Position numbers and translations under genes: made by a program
The notes under the pieces: model-generated
What the model saw: only the letters and a program-made list of their open reading frames with translations
Told to the model about the DNA's origin: nothing
Database searches by the model: none
Virus record (IMG/VR): IMGVR_UViG_3300019926_000173
Location: 1 to 52,605 of that record
DNA: 52,605 bases
Strand: one strand, 5' to 3'
DNA from: a virus
Shown: positions 26,505 to 33,161 of the stretch, in pieces
How positions within the stretch are numbered: position 1 is the first letter of the stretch
Layout of the letters: the number at the start of each line of letters is the position of its first letter

Positions 26505-26662
26505 TATCCGACAGACAGGTGCACACGGGGACGTCGTCGGGCGTGGGGGGCTTCTATCCGACAGTTTGACGTCGACTAGGACTCGAACGAGAACGGTGGT
26601 TGGTGGGCAGGCGCTCGCCGTCGTCCGGGTAGCCGGTCGCCTCTCCGGAGCTCACATTATCA

Positions 26663-26691
26663 CCGTTTCGGTCAACCCGCAACCGAAACGG
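26663..26691. repeat. Hairpin with 10-bp stem
   Basis: CCGTTTCGGT (26663-26672) pairs with ACCGAAACGG (26682-26691); the loop CAACCCGCA resembles the CAACCGCA words in the structured region near 28.7 kb. Confidence 0.7.
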
Positions 26692-26762
26692 CGATAAAGT
26701 TCGCCCGATGCGACCGGCCCCCATCCTTTGGGCGCGCGCCTTCATCCAGGTGCCGACGAGTA

Positions 26763-26789
26763 GCGCGCCTCAGTAAACTGGAGGCGCGC
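26763..26789. repeat. Hairpin before zinc-ribbon gene
   Basis: GCGCGCCTC and GAGGCGCGC form a perfect 9-bp stem with a 9-nt loop, ending 21 nt before the ATG at 26811. It could occlude or regulate translation of that gene. Confidence 0.6.
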
Positions 26790-26810
26790 GACGTCGTCTC
26801 CCAGGTAATT

Positions 26811-26945
26811 ATGTCTGTAAAAAACCTACGCGGAAGTCAGTCGTGTCAGCTATGCAAATATCGATTCCGAGTCGAAGACCTGGTCGGGGCAGTCGAGTTC
26901 GTGGAGTGCCCCCAATGCGAAACGCAGACGGAGGTGTCACTGTAG
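26811..26945 (+). CDS. 44-residue zinc-ribbon protein
   Basis: Reads MSVKNLRGSQSCQLCKYRF, ends QTEVSL. Cys at 12, 15, 33 and 36 (CQLC, CPQC) form a compact zinc-ribbon/rubredoxin-like knuckle. Found by reading all frames; it is followed two bases later by another zinc ribbon, so the two are probably co-expressed. Short zinc proteins of this kind are abundant in haloarchaea and often regulatory. Confidence 0.7.
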   Translation: MSVKNLRGSQSCQLCKYRFRVEDLVGAVEFVECPQCETQTEVSL

Positions 26946-26947
26946 AT

Positions 26948-27121
26948 ATGAATGGAAAGAAACAGCTACTCACCTGTCCGGGGTGTGGCCAGTCGAAGAT
27001 GGTGCCAGCACACATTGCACGCAAGCGTGAGGAATACGGGTACGAATGCGCACCCTGTAAGAAAGACATTCCAAGCCCGGAAGACATGGCCACGGAAGAG
27101 CCGGACGACATCATCCTCTAG
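26948..27121 (+). CDS. 57-residue zinc-ribbon protein
   Basis: Starts MNGKKQLLTCPGCGQSKMV; Cys 10, 13, 34 and 37 (CPGC, CAPC). The acidic tail ends EEPDDIIL. A longer in-frame start would overlap the upstream gene, so the ATG at 26948 is preferred. A T-run follows the stop. Confidence 0.75.
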   Translation: MNGKKQLLTCPGCGQSKMVPAHIARKREEYGYECAPCKKDIPSPEDMATEEPDDIIL

Positions 27122-27134
27122 GCCCCACCGGACG

Positions 27135-27145
27135 CTTTTTTTATG
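27135..27145 (+). terminator. T-tract terminator
   Basis: GCTTTTTTTA lies 14 nt after the stop at 27121, following a GC-rich stretch. T-rich runs are the usual archaeal termination signal. Confidence 0.55.
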
Positions 27146-27258
27146 CCCTGATCGAAATAAGAGCTGGTCCGATCCTATATTGTGGCCGGGTCTGTGCTGA
27201 CGGTTGCACGTGTTCGGATGAACGACCAGCGCACGCGTTACTCGCGCGCGGAACTGGA

Positions 27259-27300
27259 TTAACGCCCTCGCGAGTGCGCTGACGCTGGCACTCGCTCGGG
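27259..27300 (+). repeat. Boundary repeat, left copy
   Basis: About 40 bp similar to 30237-30280. The core (27272-27293) is a GAGTGC/GCACTC dyad with GCTGACGCT between; it differs by one base from 30249-30270. The two copies bracket the palindrome-rich locus and its single gene. Confidence 0.7.
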
Positions 27301-27341
27301 CTCCGTGGACAGTCGCCTTTGTCTGGAGGGACGGAGTCGAC

Positions 27342-27770
27342 GTGAACGACGACGTGGTCGACGTAGGACTAGACAGAGACGATGTCGACGTTGAAGACGA
27401 CGTGGTCGACGTAGGACTAGACAGAGACGAGGTCGACGTGAACGAAAACGTGGACAGCGTCGGAGTAACTAGCGATGTAGTCGACGCGAACGTGGACGTG
27501 GCTTGCGTGGGAGGCGACGAGGCTGCCATCAGCATGAACGTATGCGTGGAGTCGGTCCGATGTGGCGAGGGTGGACGTCCACTCGACGCAGACGGTGGGA
27601 CCGCTATCGGGAGCAACGGGACTGCTGACGTCGACACGAACGGTGGCACCGCTGTCGGGAGAAACGGGGCTGCTGTCGACACGAACGATGGGGAGAGGTC
27701 GACCACCAACAATCAGAAAGCCCTCACTCGCTCGCGGGACCGTTCCGGGACCCACACTGCGCTCCAGTAG
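27342..27770 (+). CDS. Possible acidic 16-residue-repeat protein
   Basis: 142 residues from a GTG at 27342. Two almost identical 16-residue units (VVDVGLDRDDVDVEDD, VVDVGLDRDEVDVNEN) are followed by degenerate ones, then GGTAIGSNGTADVDTN and GGTAVGRNGAAVDTN; the DNA period is 48 bp. Composition is acidic until the last 25 residues. No ribosome binding site or TATA box is clear and the locus is full of DNA palindromes, so it may not be translated. Confidence 0.3.
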   Translation: MNDDVVDVGLDRDDVDVEDDVVDVGLDRDEVDVNENVDSVGVTSDVVDANVDVACVGGDEAAISMNVCVESVRCGEGGRPLDADGGTAIGSNGTADVDTNGGTAVGRNGAAVDTNDGERSTTNNQKALTRSRDRSGTHTALQ

Positions 27771-27881
27771 GTGCTTGAGGGGTCCGGGACCACTCGACCG
27801 AGTTCGCCCTTTCAGTCCACCAGCGCCGGCCCCGCCAGGTCGCACTCCTCCTCCTCGCGGGCTCTTCGTGAGCTCGGGTCA

Positions 27882-27980
27882 CGATTTCGACGGACCCTAC
27901 CCGCGTTCTCCCGACACTATTCCGCGCCGACGGCGCGGAAGCCTTGTCTTGTCGAACGCGGGTCCCTTCCATCGAAATCG
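27882..27980. repeat. Three-tier nested palindrome, 99 bp
   Basis: CGATTTCGA/TCGAAATCG (outer), ACCCGCGTT/AACGCGGGT (middle) and TTCCGCGCC/GGCGCGGAA (inner, loop GAC) are all perfect, with outer gaps of 8 nt on both sides. It can fold as one long stem or cruciform. Confidence 0.85.
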
Positions 27981-28281
27981 ACCGACTCACATTCATCACT
28001 ACGCAACGGAGAGCTTGCGACGGCTGGACATCAGCTGAAAGAGTCCCACCCGACATTTCAGATGTCAATCACCTCCAACACCTCACCACAAGGGCGCGCG
28101 CGGTCTCTCAACACCGCCCGACCGCGCTCGCAGCCAGCAGAGCTGGCTGTTCGGCTCCGCGCGAGACTGCGCTCGCATCAGCTCGCGCTTCCTCGTGCTC
28201 GTGACCTCGGGCGGGCCCGAGGTCGGCCATTCGTCGTACCGCGGGGGCTTCCTATCACACGATTTCTCTGAACTGTGGACC

Positions 28282-28340
28282 CTGAGCCGGGTCCCGATTT
28301 TGACGAATCGCGTAGCTTTCGTCGAAATCGACCGGCTCAG
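28282..28340. repeat. Two-tier nested palindrome
   Basis: CTGAGCCGG/CCGGCTCAG enclose 13-bp arms CGATTTTGACGAA/TTCGTCGAAATCG with one mismatch. The right part repeats TCGAAATCGACCG and CTCA seen after the 27882-27980 palindrome, so the two are related. Confidence 0.8.
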
Positions 28341-28391
28341 AGTTCCTCGTAACAGAAAATCGAGCGATAGCCTTCCTCCTACCATAATTTT

Positions 28392-28704
28392 GTTAGCACT
28401 TAACCCCGCTGTTTCACTGTGCGCGAGACTGCTGCCGTTGGGACCAACCGCAGGACCGGTCGCGCACGCGCACCAGTGCGCGCGCACGTTTGCCCCAACG
28501 GCGAGCTTCCTCGTGCTCGGAAATGGTGTTGGCCCTGCTCGTAGAGCTGGCCAACACTACCGGGCGTGTGGCCGACAAACCGCGTCGGCCATTCCGGGTT
28601 GCCTCCCCGCGACTTCGACCCATGGTACTCCGCACGGCTCCGTACCATGGGACTTCGTCGTGCCGGGGCCACCAGTCGAGCTGGCAGAAGAGTTAAGTGC
28701 TAAC
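28392..28704. repeat. 313-bp segment bounded by 13-bp inverted repeats
   Basis: GTTAGCACTTAAC (28392-28404) and GTTAAGTGCTAAC (28692-28704) are perfect inverted repeats. Inside are at least four hairpins with 8-10 bp stems and no plausible gene. No target duplication is visible at the ends. It could be a MITE-like insertion or a folded RNA/origin domain. Confidence 0.7.
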
Positions 28705-28707
28705 TCA

Positions 28708-28843
28708 GGGGTGGGGGGTCGACCAGGAACCCGCTCGGTCAACCGCAATAGTCTCACAGCCGACGCGCTCGGTCAAACCGCATCTCCGCACTCGCGGTCG
28801 GCTGTTCAGTCAACCGCATCTCGCGGGGTCGACCCCCCACCCC
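28708..28843. repeat. 17-bp inverted repeat enclosing CAACCGC iterons
   Basis: GGGGTGGGGGGTCGACC (28708-28724) and its complement (28827-28843) enclose three copies of a TCRGTCAA(A)CCGCA word near 28735, 28769 and 28806. A related AAACCGC occurs as the loop of perfect hairpins at 28569-28591 and 28847-28871. Iteron-like. Confidence 0.7.
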
Positions 28844-28955
28844 ATCGGTCGGGACAAACCGCGTCCCGACCAAAATCATAGGGACAGGTGTCCCGCTCAG
28901 GGGCTCACAGCGACCGCGCGTGGTCGGTGGCCTCGGGCGTGACAGGTCGTTCAGT

Positions 28956-29963
28956 ATGAATGACAACAACAGCAGTTCGAAGGACGAATTGGTTTCAATC
29001 AACGGCGTCGGTCCGACGGTCGCGTGGCACCTCCAGTGCGAGGGCTTCGAGACGGTCGCCGACATCGCACGAGCGGACGCGGACGAGTTGGCGTCTGTGC
29101 ACGGAATCGGTGTTGCTCGCGCCAACCAGCTCATCACCGAAGCAGCTGAGATGGTCGAACTCGACGATGACGACGACGATGCGGGCGACGAAGCGAGCGA
29201 CAGAACGGTGGTGCCGGACGGACGCGAGGTTGCACACGTGGCCATCTACGCGGACGACGGTGACTTCCCTGACAGCATTGGCACGGTCGAGCACAGAAAC
29301 GAGGTCGGTGAGGACGGATACGATGACCTGGTTGAGGCAATCAAGCTCATCCAGGAAGCAATCGACGATTCCCCATTCAAGCCAACGTCTGTGGTCTTCT
29401 CGAACTTCGCCTCGCACGCAGTCGCAGTCCGAAGTTGGGCCATCATTCATCAGAATTCCGACTTCGACTACAGCCCCAAAATTCGGGCCATCGACTTCCA
29501 GTGGCCAACCTGGGACGACTTCGCGACGAACCGGGATGGCGAGAGAGTGAGGGTCAGAGACGACGACGGGCTGACCAGTGAGGGCTGGAAGATGGGGTTC
29601 CGGGCGACCGACGCGAAGTTGGCCGATGTCGCGAAACACGCAATCTGCGTGACTGAAGACGAGTTCGAATGGACGTTCACCAACGAGTTCGAAGACAACA
29701 ATCCGAAGGGTGACGTCTACAGGCACTACGAGGACTCAATCGAGGCCGACGTCGCCTCCGACGCGATGGGCGTCGATATCACGGAACAGGACCAGACGGC
29801 AAACAAGGGCCACTGGGACGAGGCTGCGGACGAACTCATGCCTCCAAGTGAGGATGCGTGGCACCGTGGTCCGATGGACACGGTAGACAGCCGTGATACG
29901 GACGAGTTCCTCGACGGTGACGGTGTGCCAAAAGCGGACGAGAAGGAGTTCACCAGCAGATAA
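28956..29963 (+). CDS. Helix-hairpin-helix protein with SLOG/YspA-like domain
   Basis: 335 residues from MNDNNSSSKDELVSINGVG. Residues 10-65 contain two HhH motifs (INGVGPTVAWHL, VHGIGVARANQLI), which bind DNA non-specifically. After an acidic linker, residues 95-250 parallel the protein at 31242: IQEAIDDSPFKPTSVVFSNF, VRSWAIIHQ, AIDFQWPTWDD and DAKLADVAKHAICVTED. That order (helix, SPF.PT, W, then a V-A-T/A-x-x-V strand) looks like the DUF2493/YspA branch of the SLOG nucleotide-binding superfamily. HhH plus SLOG recalls DprA. The only gene inside the palindrome-rich locus, so it may act on that DNA. Confidence 0.6.
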   Translation: MNDNNSSSKDELVSINGVGPTVAWHLQCEGFETVADIARADADELASVHGIGVARANQLITEAAEMVELDDDDDDAGDEASDRTVVPDGREVAHVAIYADDGDFPDSIGTVEHRNEVGEDGYDDLVEAIKLIQEAIDDSPFKPTSVVFSNFASHAVAVRSWAIIHQNSDFDYSPKIRAIDFQWPTWDDFATNRDGERVRVRDDDGLTSEGWKMGFRATDAKLADVAKHAICVTEDEFEWTFTNEFEDNNPKGDVYRHYEDSIEADVASDAMGVDITEQDQTANKGHWDEAADELMPPSEDAWHRGPMDTVDSRDTDEFLDGDGVPKADEKEFTSR

Positions 29964-29971
29964 GACGTCTG

Positions 29972-30000
29972 CCCGCTGTCTTTTTTATTTCCCGGACGGG
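29972..30000 (+). terminator. Hairpin with T-tract after HhH-SLOG gene
   Basis: TGCCCG and CGGGCA flank CTTTTTTATTT about 10-35 nt after the stop at 29963; the T-run gives an archaeal terminator. Confidence 0.6.
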
Positions 30001-30236
30001 CATCGAAACGGGCTCGGTGCCACTCGTTGACGGGGCGCTCCGACCCACAAGGGGTCGTCGGTCCATTCGACCTATCGGTCGAATCCGAGCCAGCGGTGGG
30101 TTGGAACTACCACGGACGCGCGTTCCGCACCGACTCGGTCGGCGTCACCGAGGGCTCTGGGAGCCCCTCGTGACGGCTCCCGCAGTGCGACCATCTCGAC
30201 CTAGAGTGCGTCGACCGCTCGCGCGCCCGAGCCATA

Positions 30237-30280
30237 TCAACGCTCTCAGAGTGCGCTGACGCTAGCACTCTTCGAGCTCG
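30237..30280 (+). repeat. Boundary repeat, right copy
   Basis: Partner of 27259-27300; core dyad GAGTGC/GCACTC at 30249-30270, followed by a similar CGAGCTC-rich tail. Confidence 0.7.
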
Positions 30281-30543
30281 TCGAAAAACCGGGCTCGGGT
30301 GAACCGAATGACGAACAGACGAAAAAAGACAGCACCGCTCCGCCGAACAAGACCGCACCGCACAGCCCAGCACCGCTCCGCCGAAAAACCGGGCCTGGGT
30401 GAATCAGAACGAAAAAAAAAACAACAACAGCGACAGCAGGACCGACAAAAAACCGGTCTGAACTGCACTCGGACAAAAACGAACGAACAGACTGGTACCG
30501 GGTGAGTCGAAGAGAGCTGCAGGGACAACCGAGGCCATCGGCA

Positions 30544-30605
30544 AAGTCGAAGTCCGCGAAGCGGACGCCGTACTCTGGAAGTCGCCAAGGGCGACGACCA
30601 AGTCC
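30544..30605 (+). repeat. Paired-hairpin element A
   Basis: GTCCGC-GAA-GCGGAC (30552-30566), spacer GCCGTACTCTGGAA (14 nt), GTCGCC-AAG-GGCGAC (30581-30595), then GACCAAGTCC. AAGTC occurs on both sides (30544, 30600). Lies in the leader of the 30667 gene. Confidence 0.8.
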
Positions 30606-30648
30606 CCGTAGCCCCCGCTCGACTCACAGCACAACCGAAAAATTGCGA
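30604..30648 (+). promoter_or_regulatory. 45-bp leader repeat, copy 1
   Basis: CCCCGTAGCCCCCGCTCGAC then a CAACCGAAAAATTGCGA segment. Similar 45-bp blocks precede 31025 and 31918. Here AAATTGCGA lies about 20-27 nt before the ATG at 30667, where a TATA box would be for a leaderless mRNA. Confidence 0.55.
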
Positions 30649-30666
30649 TTCCGACCGACGATACAT

Positions 30667-30861
30667 ATGAACGACAACAACACGACGCCGACGACCGAAG
30701 CCGAACGATGCACCGAATGTGGACAACTGTTCCCAGCAACGAACCCGGCAGACAGCTCTGCGCTCAAACGAGAGCACAACTGCGAGACGAATACGGGCGA
30801 CAGTGAAAACGAGAACCCGTACCGCTTCGAGCCGAAAACGGGCCTGCCTGCAGTGAAGTAG
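30667..30861 (+). CDS. Zinc-finger microprotein
   Basis: 64 residues from MNDNNTTPTTEAERCTECG. C15-x2-C18 and H37-x-C39 (CTEC, HNC) suggest a single zinc finger; the rest is polar and acidic. The start MNDNN is shared with the HhH-SLOG protein and resembles MSDNN at 31242. Confidence 0.6.
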   Translation: MNDNNTTPTTEAERCTECGQLFPATNPADSSALKREHNCETNTGDSENENPYRFEPKTGLPAVK

Positions 30862-30891
30862 ACCGCAGGCCGACAATCGAATCCAACAATC

Positions 30892-30993
30892 ATGACTGAC
30901 CGAACAATCTCACTCGGCGACGGTGGAACAAAACAGCAGAAAGACACGGCAGATGCAATCGAGCAACAGCGAGCTCGGGAGACATCCCCGTAG
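30892..30993 (+). CDS. Possible 33-residue peptide
   Basis: Reads MTDRTISLGDGGTKQQKDTA and ends in a polar helix; its stop TAG falls inside the second 45-bp leader repeat. The start style (MTD) and composition fit viral genes, but there is no family and the length is minimal. Confidence 0.35.
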   Translation: MTDRTISLGDGGTKQQKDTADAIEQQRARETSP

Positions 30994-31030
30994 CCCCCGC
31001 AGGGGTCAGCAAGACAACCGAATAATGCGA
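30986..31030 (+). promoter_or_regulatory. 45-bp leader repeat, copy 2
   Basis: CCCCGTAGCCCCCGCAGGGG followed by TCAGCAAGACAACCGAATA and ATG. The start codon of the 31025 gene lies at the 3' end of the repeat. Confidence 0.6.
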
Positions 31031-31222
31031 CCGAAAAAACGACCAACAACACCGTGTCGGAGTCCCGCAAAGCGGACTCCGCACTGCGGAAGCAGTCTCC
31101 GACTGCGACCGAGTCCGAACTGCCTGAAACGAGTCTGCATCGATGCAGGCCAGTCAGAAACGGACGCACTGGACGCGCACTACGAAAACGAGTGCGCACT
31201 GACGAATCGGACGACAGAATAA
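31025..31222 (+). CDS. Cys-rich small protein carrying a paired-hairpin element in its N-terminal part
   Basis: 65 residues, begins MRPKKRPTTPCRSPAKR. Cys at 11, 21, 33, 38 and 57 plus H52; the C-terminal CIDAGQSETDALDAHYENEC parallels the finger of the 30667 protein. Codons 10-31 are element B, so the basic segment CRSPAKRTPHCGSS is repeat-derived. The start coincides with that of the third leader-repeat gene, supporting the ATG at 31025. Confidence 0.5.
   Translation: MRPKKRPTTPCRSPAKRTPHCGSSLRLRPSPNCLKRVCIDAGQSETDALDAHYENECALTNRTTE
31056..31116 (+). repeat. Paired-hairpin element B
   Basis: GTCCCGC-AAA-GCGGAC (one bulged C), spacer TCCGCACTGCGGAA (14 nt), GCAGTC-TCC-GACTGC (31092-31106), then GACCGAGTCC. 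Inside the coding region of the 31025 gene. Confidence 0.8.
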
Positions 31223-31241
31223 ATTGCGACTCACGTGAACT

Positions 31242-31784
31242 ATGAGTGACAACAACAGCGATACGACGGAGAACAGCCAGCCAAACGGACTCGACAACAT
31301 CGACGGAACGGAGAAGGAAACGGTCCTGCTCCTCGCAGGCGAATCGTCGATGCCGGACGACCGAAACGACGCCGTGCAGGCAATCGACGAAGCCGTGGTC
31401 GAAAGCCCGTTCCAGCCGACGGATGAAATCCGATACCGTGGACTGACCGACCACGAAGACGCGATGCGGGTCTGGGTCAACAGCCGAAACAAGCTCGACC
31501 CGAACGTCGAATACGACGGGACGAAATTCGGCATCGAGTGGCCGGACGACGATGCAGACTGCCGAGACGAAGACGGCGACATCCCGAACGAAGTCATCAG
31601 CGAACTGTTCAACGAACGGAATCGCGAGATGACCGACGGCGTGGATGCAGTCATCATCGTCACCTCCGGCGGAGATGGAGACTACCTCCGCAACATCAAA
31701 CAGATGACCAGCAGAGTCGACACGTACGACGACATGGTCGAGAACATCGACGAAGAGCTGGCGGAAGAAGCACTGGGGTTGTAA
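31242..31784 (+). CDS. SLOG/YspA-like protein
   Basis: 180 residues. Strand 1 is TVLLLAGESSMPDD, then IDEAVVESPFQPTDEIRYRG, AMRVWVNSRNKL and FGIEWPDDD; the signature FNERNREMTDGVDAVIIV followed by TSGGDGDYLRNIK matches the R-N-x-x-M ... G-(T/D) pattern of YspA/DUF2493 proteins. It lacks the HhH part of its paralogue at 28956. SLOG domains bind nucleotide-like ligands and occur in defence signalling and in DprA. AAATTGCGA lies about 20 nt before the ATG. Ligand unknown. Confidence 0.65.
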   Translation: MSDNNSDTTENSQPNGLDNIDGTEKETVLLLAGESSMPDDRNDAVQAIDEAVVESPFQPTDEIRYRGLTDHEDAMRVWVNSRNKLDPNVEYDGTKFGIEWPDDDADCRDEDGDIPNEVISELFNERNREMTDGVDAVIIVTSGGDGDYLRNIKQMTSRVDTYDDMVENIDEELAEEALGL

Positions 31785-31878
31785 GACCTCACCGACGACT
31801 CGTTTTGCCGACGATATTTCCGGACAGCAGTTGCAACTCGAAGAACTCCCGGTATGAGTGAAACGCCATCGGCAACAT

Positions 31879-31923
31879 AAGCGTAGCCCCCGCACGGGTC
31901 AGCAATACAACCTAATAATGCAC
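31879..31923 (+). promoter_or_regulatory. 45-bp leader repeat, copy 3
   Basis: GCGTAGCCCCCGCACGGGTC then AGCAATACAACCTAATA and ATG. A tiny frame MSETPSAT (31855-31881) ends at its start. It leads directly into the 31918 gene. Confidence 0.6.
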
Positions 31924-32190
31924 CCAGAACTCGCAACCCAGATAGTCGCAGACCGTGAATCGCTCCCCGAACGAAAGCTGCTGAAGACGATGCTGGACCT
32001 GCTTGACATGAACGCAGCCTACGACGTCAAGACTGTCGGCCAGGGTGGCACGATAGCCCTGAAGATAACCGGCCACAGCGTCCCAGACATCGCAACGAGC
32101 GTTGATGCCACCGCAGCGACGGACTTTGGCATCGACCGCATCATCGAAGACCCAGTCTTCGACGGTGTGGTGCTCACGTATATGCGTTAG
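31918..32190 (+). CDS. Unknown 90-residue protein
   Basis: Begins MHPELATQIVADRESLPERK. A leucine-rich helix (LLKTMLDLLDM) is followed by strand-like GGTIALKITGH and FDGVVLTYMR. The ATG is at the end of a 45-bp leader repeat, so the mRNA may be nearly leaderless. No family recognised. Confidence 0.6.
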   Translation: MHPELATQIVADRESLPERKLLKTMLDLLDMNAAYDVKTVGQGGTIALKITGHSVPDIATSVDATAATDFGIDRIIEDPVFDGVVLTYMR

Positions 32191-32215
32191 AATAAAGTAC
32201 CCCACATGCATACAC
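32183..32215 (+). promoter_or_regulatory. Promoter repeat, copy 1
   Basis: TGCGTTAGAATAAAGTAC followed by CCCACATGCATACA recurs with few changes at 42252-42284. Both lie about 35-50 nt before the first gene of a gene block (32228 and 42304). AGAATAAAG or TGCATACA could be the TATA box. Confidence 0.6.
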
Positions 32216-32227
32216 CAGAGTAGACCA

Positions 32228-32353
32228 ATGGTATGTTCGATATGCGAAATGGCCTCGACGCACAGTGACGACGAGATATGCAAGCGCTGCAAGCAGATGC
32301 GCTCGATGTCCAGAGCTCGGTCGAAAAGCCGGGCACCGATTCACGAACTATGA
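32228..32353 (+). CDS. 41-residue zinc-ribbon protein
   Basis: Starts MVCSICEMASTHSDDEICKR; Cys 3, 6, 18 and 21 (CSIC, CKRC), then a basic tail. It is first after the 32183 promoter repeat and its stop overlaps the next ATG (ATGA). A single compact zinc knuckle with a basic tail could bind nucleic acid. Confidence 0.7.
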   Translation: MVCSICEMASTHSDDEICKRCKQMRSMSRARSKSRAPIHEL

Positions 32354-32757
32354 GTCAACGACCAGCCCCAAACGCAGAGCCAGGTACAGGTACACAGATA
32401 GCAGTCGTTGCAGCACCACCCTGCGGATGTCGCGGTGAGAAAGACGCCGACGAGTGTGGCGACATCAACCACGAGTACCCGAACACGTACCGACACGACG
32501 GACAGCGGTGGAAAGTCGGACACGACTACCTCGACACGGAAGTCCACGACGTCGTCGAACTGGTCGAGGTCATCCGCAAGTCCAGCTGGTGCGACACTGG
32601 CCCAGCCGAAGAGGGAACGCTCTACTTCGTCTTCGAAGGCGAACGCGTCGGCCGATGCAAGGTCGCACCAGCACGACGAGACATCGATATGTCCGAGCGC
32701 TTCCTCGAACGAATCGAGACGCAACAGCCCCTGGGCGCACCAACCCCGCCCTGGTAA
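32350..32757 (+). CDS. Unknown 135-residue Cys-containing protein
   Basis: The ATG at 32350 overlaps the preceding stop. C25, C27 and C36 (PPCGCRGEKDADECGD) form a possible metal site; the second half is a compact fold (DGQRWKVGHDYLDTEVHDV, EGTLYFVFEGERVGRCKVA). Ends in a Pro-rich QQPLGAPTPPW. No family recognised. Confidence 0.65.
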   Translation: MSQRPAPNAEPGTGTQIAVVAAPPCGCRGEKDADECGDINHEYPNTYRHDGQRWKVGHDYLDTEVHDVVELVEVIRKSSWCDTGPAEEGTLYFVFEGERVGRCKVAPARRDIDMSERFLERIETQQPLGAPTPPW

Positions 32758-32771
32758 ACGGAGATTCAGCT

Positions 32772-33161
32772 ATGAGTTCACACGAACACATTCCCGAGAT
32801 GACGACGTGTAGCGACTGCGACCAAGAATTCGACCTGGCACGACAGCACTACTACGACAACGTCTGCCCGTCGTGCATGGAAGACGAGAGCGAGGAGGAA
32901 GAGTTCCGCTCTTGGCGGAAATGTACGGCCTGCTCGATGCGAGTGCCGACCGACGAGGCAGGCAGTGCAACGTCGCGCGGACGAACTGGAACTGAACGCG
33001 TCCTCGTCTGCTCCGAGGGCTGCAAAGAGCGCATCGAAACACCAATCCACGCTCCGGTCAGACCGGGCATCGAGCAAGGCGACGACCCGTACTACAGCGT
33101 TCGGACGTACAAGATGAACCTGCGCTTCAACGATAACATCGTGCCACCCGAAGAAGAATGA
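32772..33161 (+). CDS. Double zinc-ribbon protein
   Basis: 129 residues from MSSHEHIPEMTTCSDCDQEF. Cys pairs at 13/16 and 32/35 (CSDC, CPSC) form one ribbon and 51/54 with 80/84 (CTAC, CSEGC) a second. The C-terminus (YYSVRTYKMNLRFNDN) is strand-rich. ATGA overlap with the following membrane peptide. Confidence 0.75.
   Translation: MSSHEHIPEMTTCSDCDQEFDLARQHYYDNVCPSCMEDESEEEEFRSWRKCTACSMRVPTDEAGSATSRGRTGTERVLVCSEGCKERIETPIHAPVRPGIEQGDDPYYSVRTYKMNLRFNDNIVPPEEE

Larger units (their letters stand above)
26042..26810. other. Divergent intergenic region with no convincing gene
   Basis: 769 bp separate the minus-strand and plus-strand halves. It contains an operator-like palindrome around a TATA box, two copies of CTATCCGACAG (26504 and 26553), a 10-bp-stem hairpin at 26663-26691 and another at 26763-26789. 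The open frames in it have neither the acidic composition nor start context seen in real genes here. Confidence 0.7.
27122..28955. other. Structured, mostly non-coding region with nested palindromes
   Basis: 1.8 kb at the strand switch. It holds 48-bp repeats (27351-27446 and 27594-27689), two long nested palindromes (27882-27980, 28282-28340), many 8-10 bp hairpins (for example 28131-28149, 28203-28224, 28526-28557, 28569-28591, 28619-28651, 28847-28871), long-range inverted repeats (28392/28692, 28708/28827) and several CAACCGC words. Open frames here mostly lack haloarchaeal protein composition. The density of dyads suggests an origin of replication or a large structured RNA. Confidence 0.6.
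29964..30666. other. Second structured intergenic region
   Basis: 703 bp. After a terminator it has nested dyads GGCTCGG/CCGAGCC (30011/30085) around GACCC/GGGTC and ATTCGACC-TATC-GGTCGAAT (30065-30084), a stem at 30145-30172, the right boundary repeat, an A-rich stretch (30400-30480), a paired-hairpin element and a 45-bp promoter-type repeat. No gene is supported. Confidence 0.65.

Noticed and set aside
26966-27712. 248-residue minus-strand frame rich in Ser, Thr and Pro
   Set aside because: It runs antisense through two zinc-ribbon genes and the 48-bp repeats; its low complexity mirrors the repeats on the other strand.
27882-27980. Long palindrome as a simple transcription terminator
   Set aside because: No T-tract follows on either strand and no gene ends just before it; the three-tier symmetry is more than a terminator needs.
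30262-31895. Long minus-strand open frames (204 and 423 residues)
   Set aside because: They are antisense to the zinc-finger and SLOG-like genes, are rich in Arg, Cys, Phe and Ser, and lack the acidic bias of the genome.
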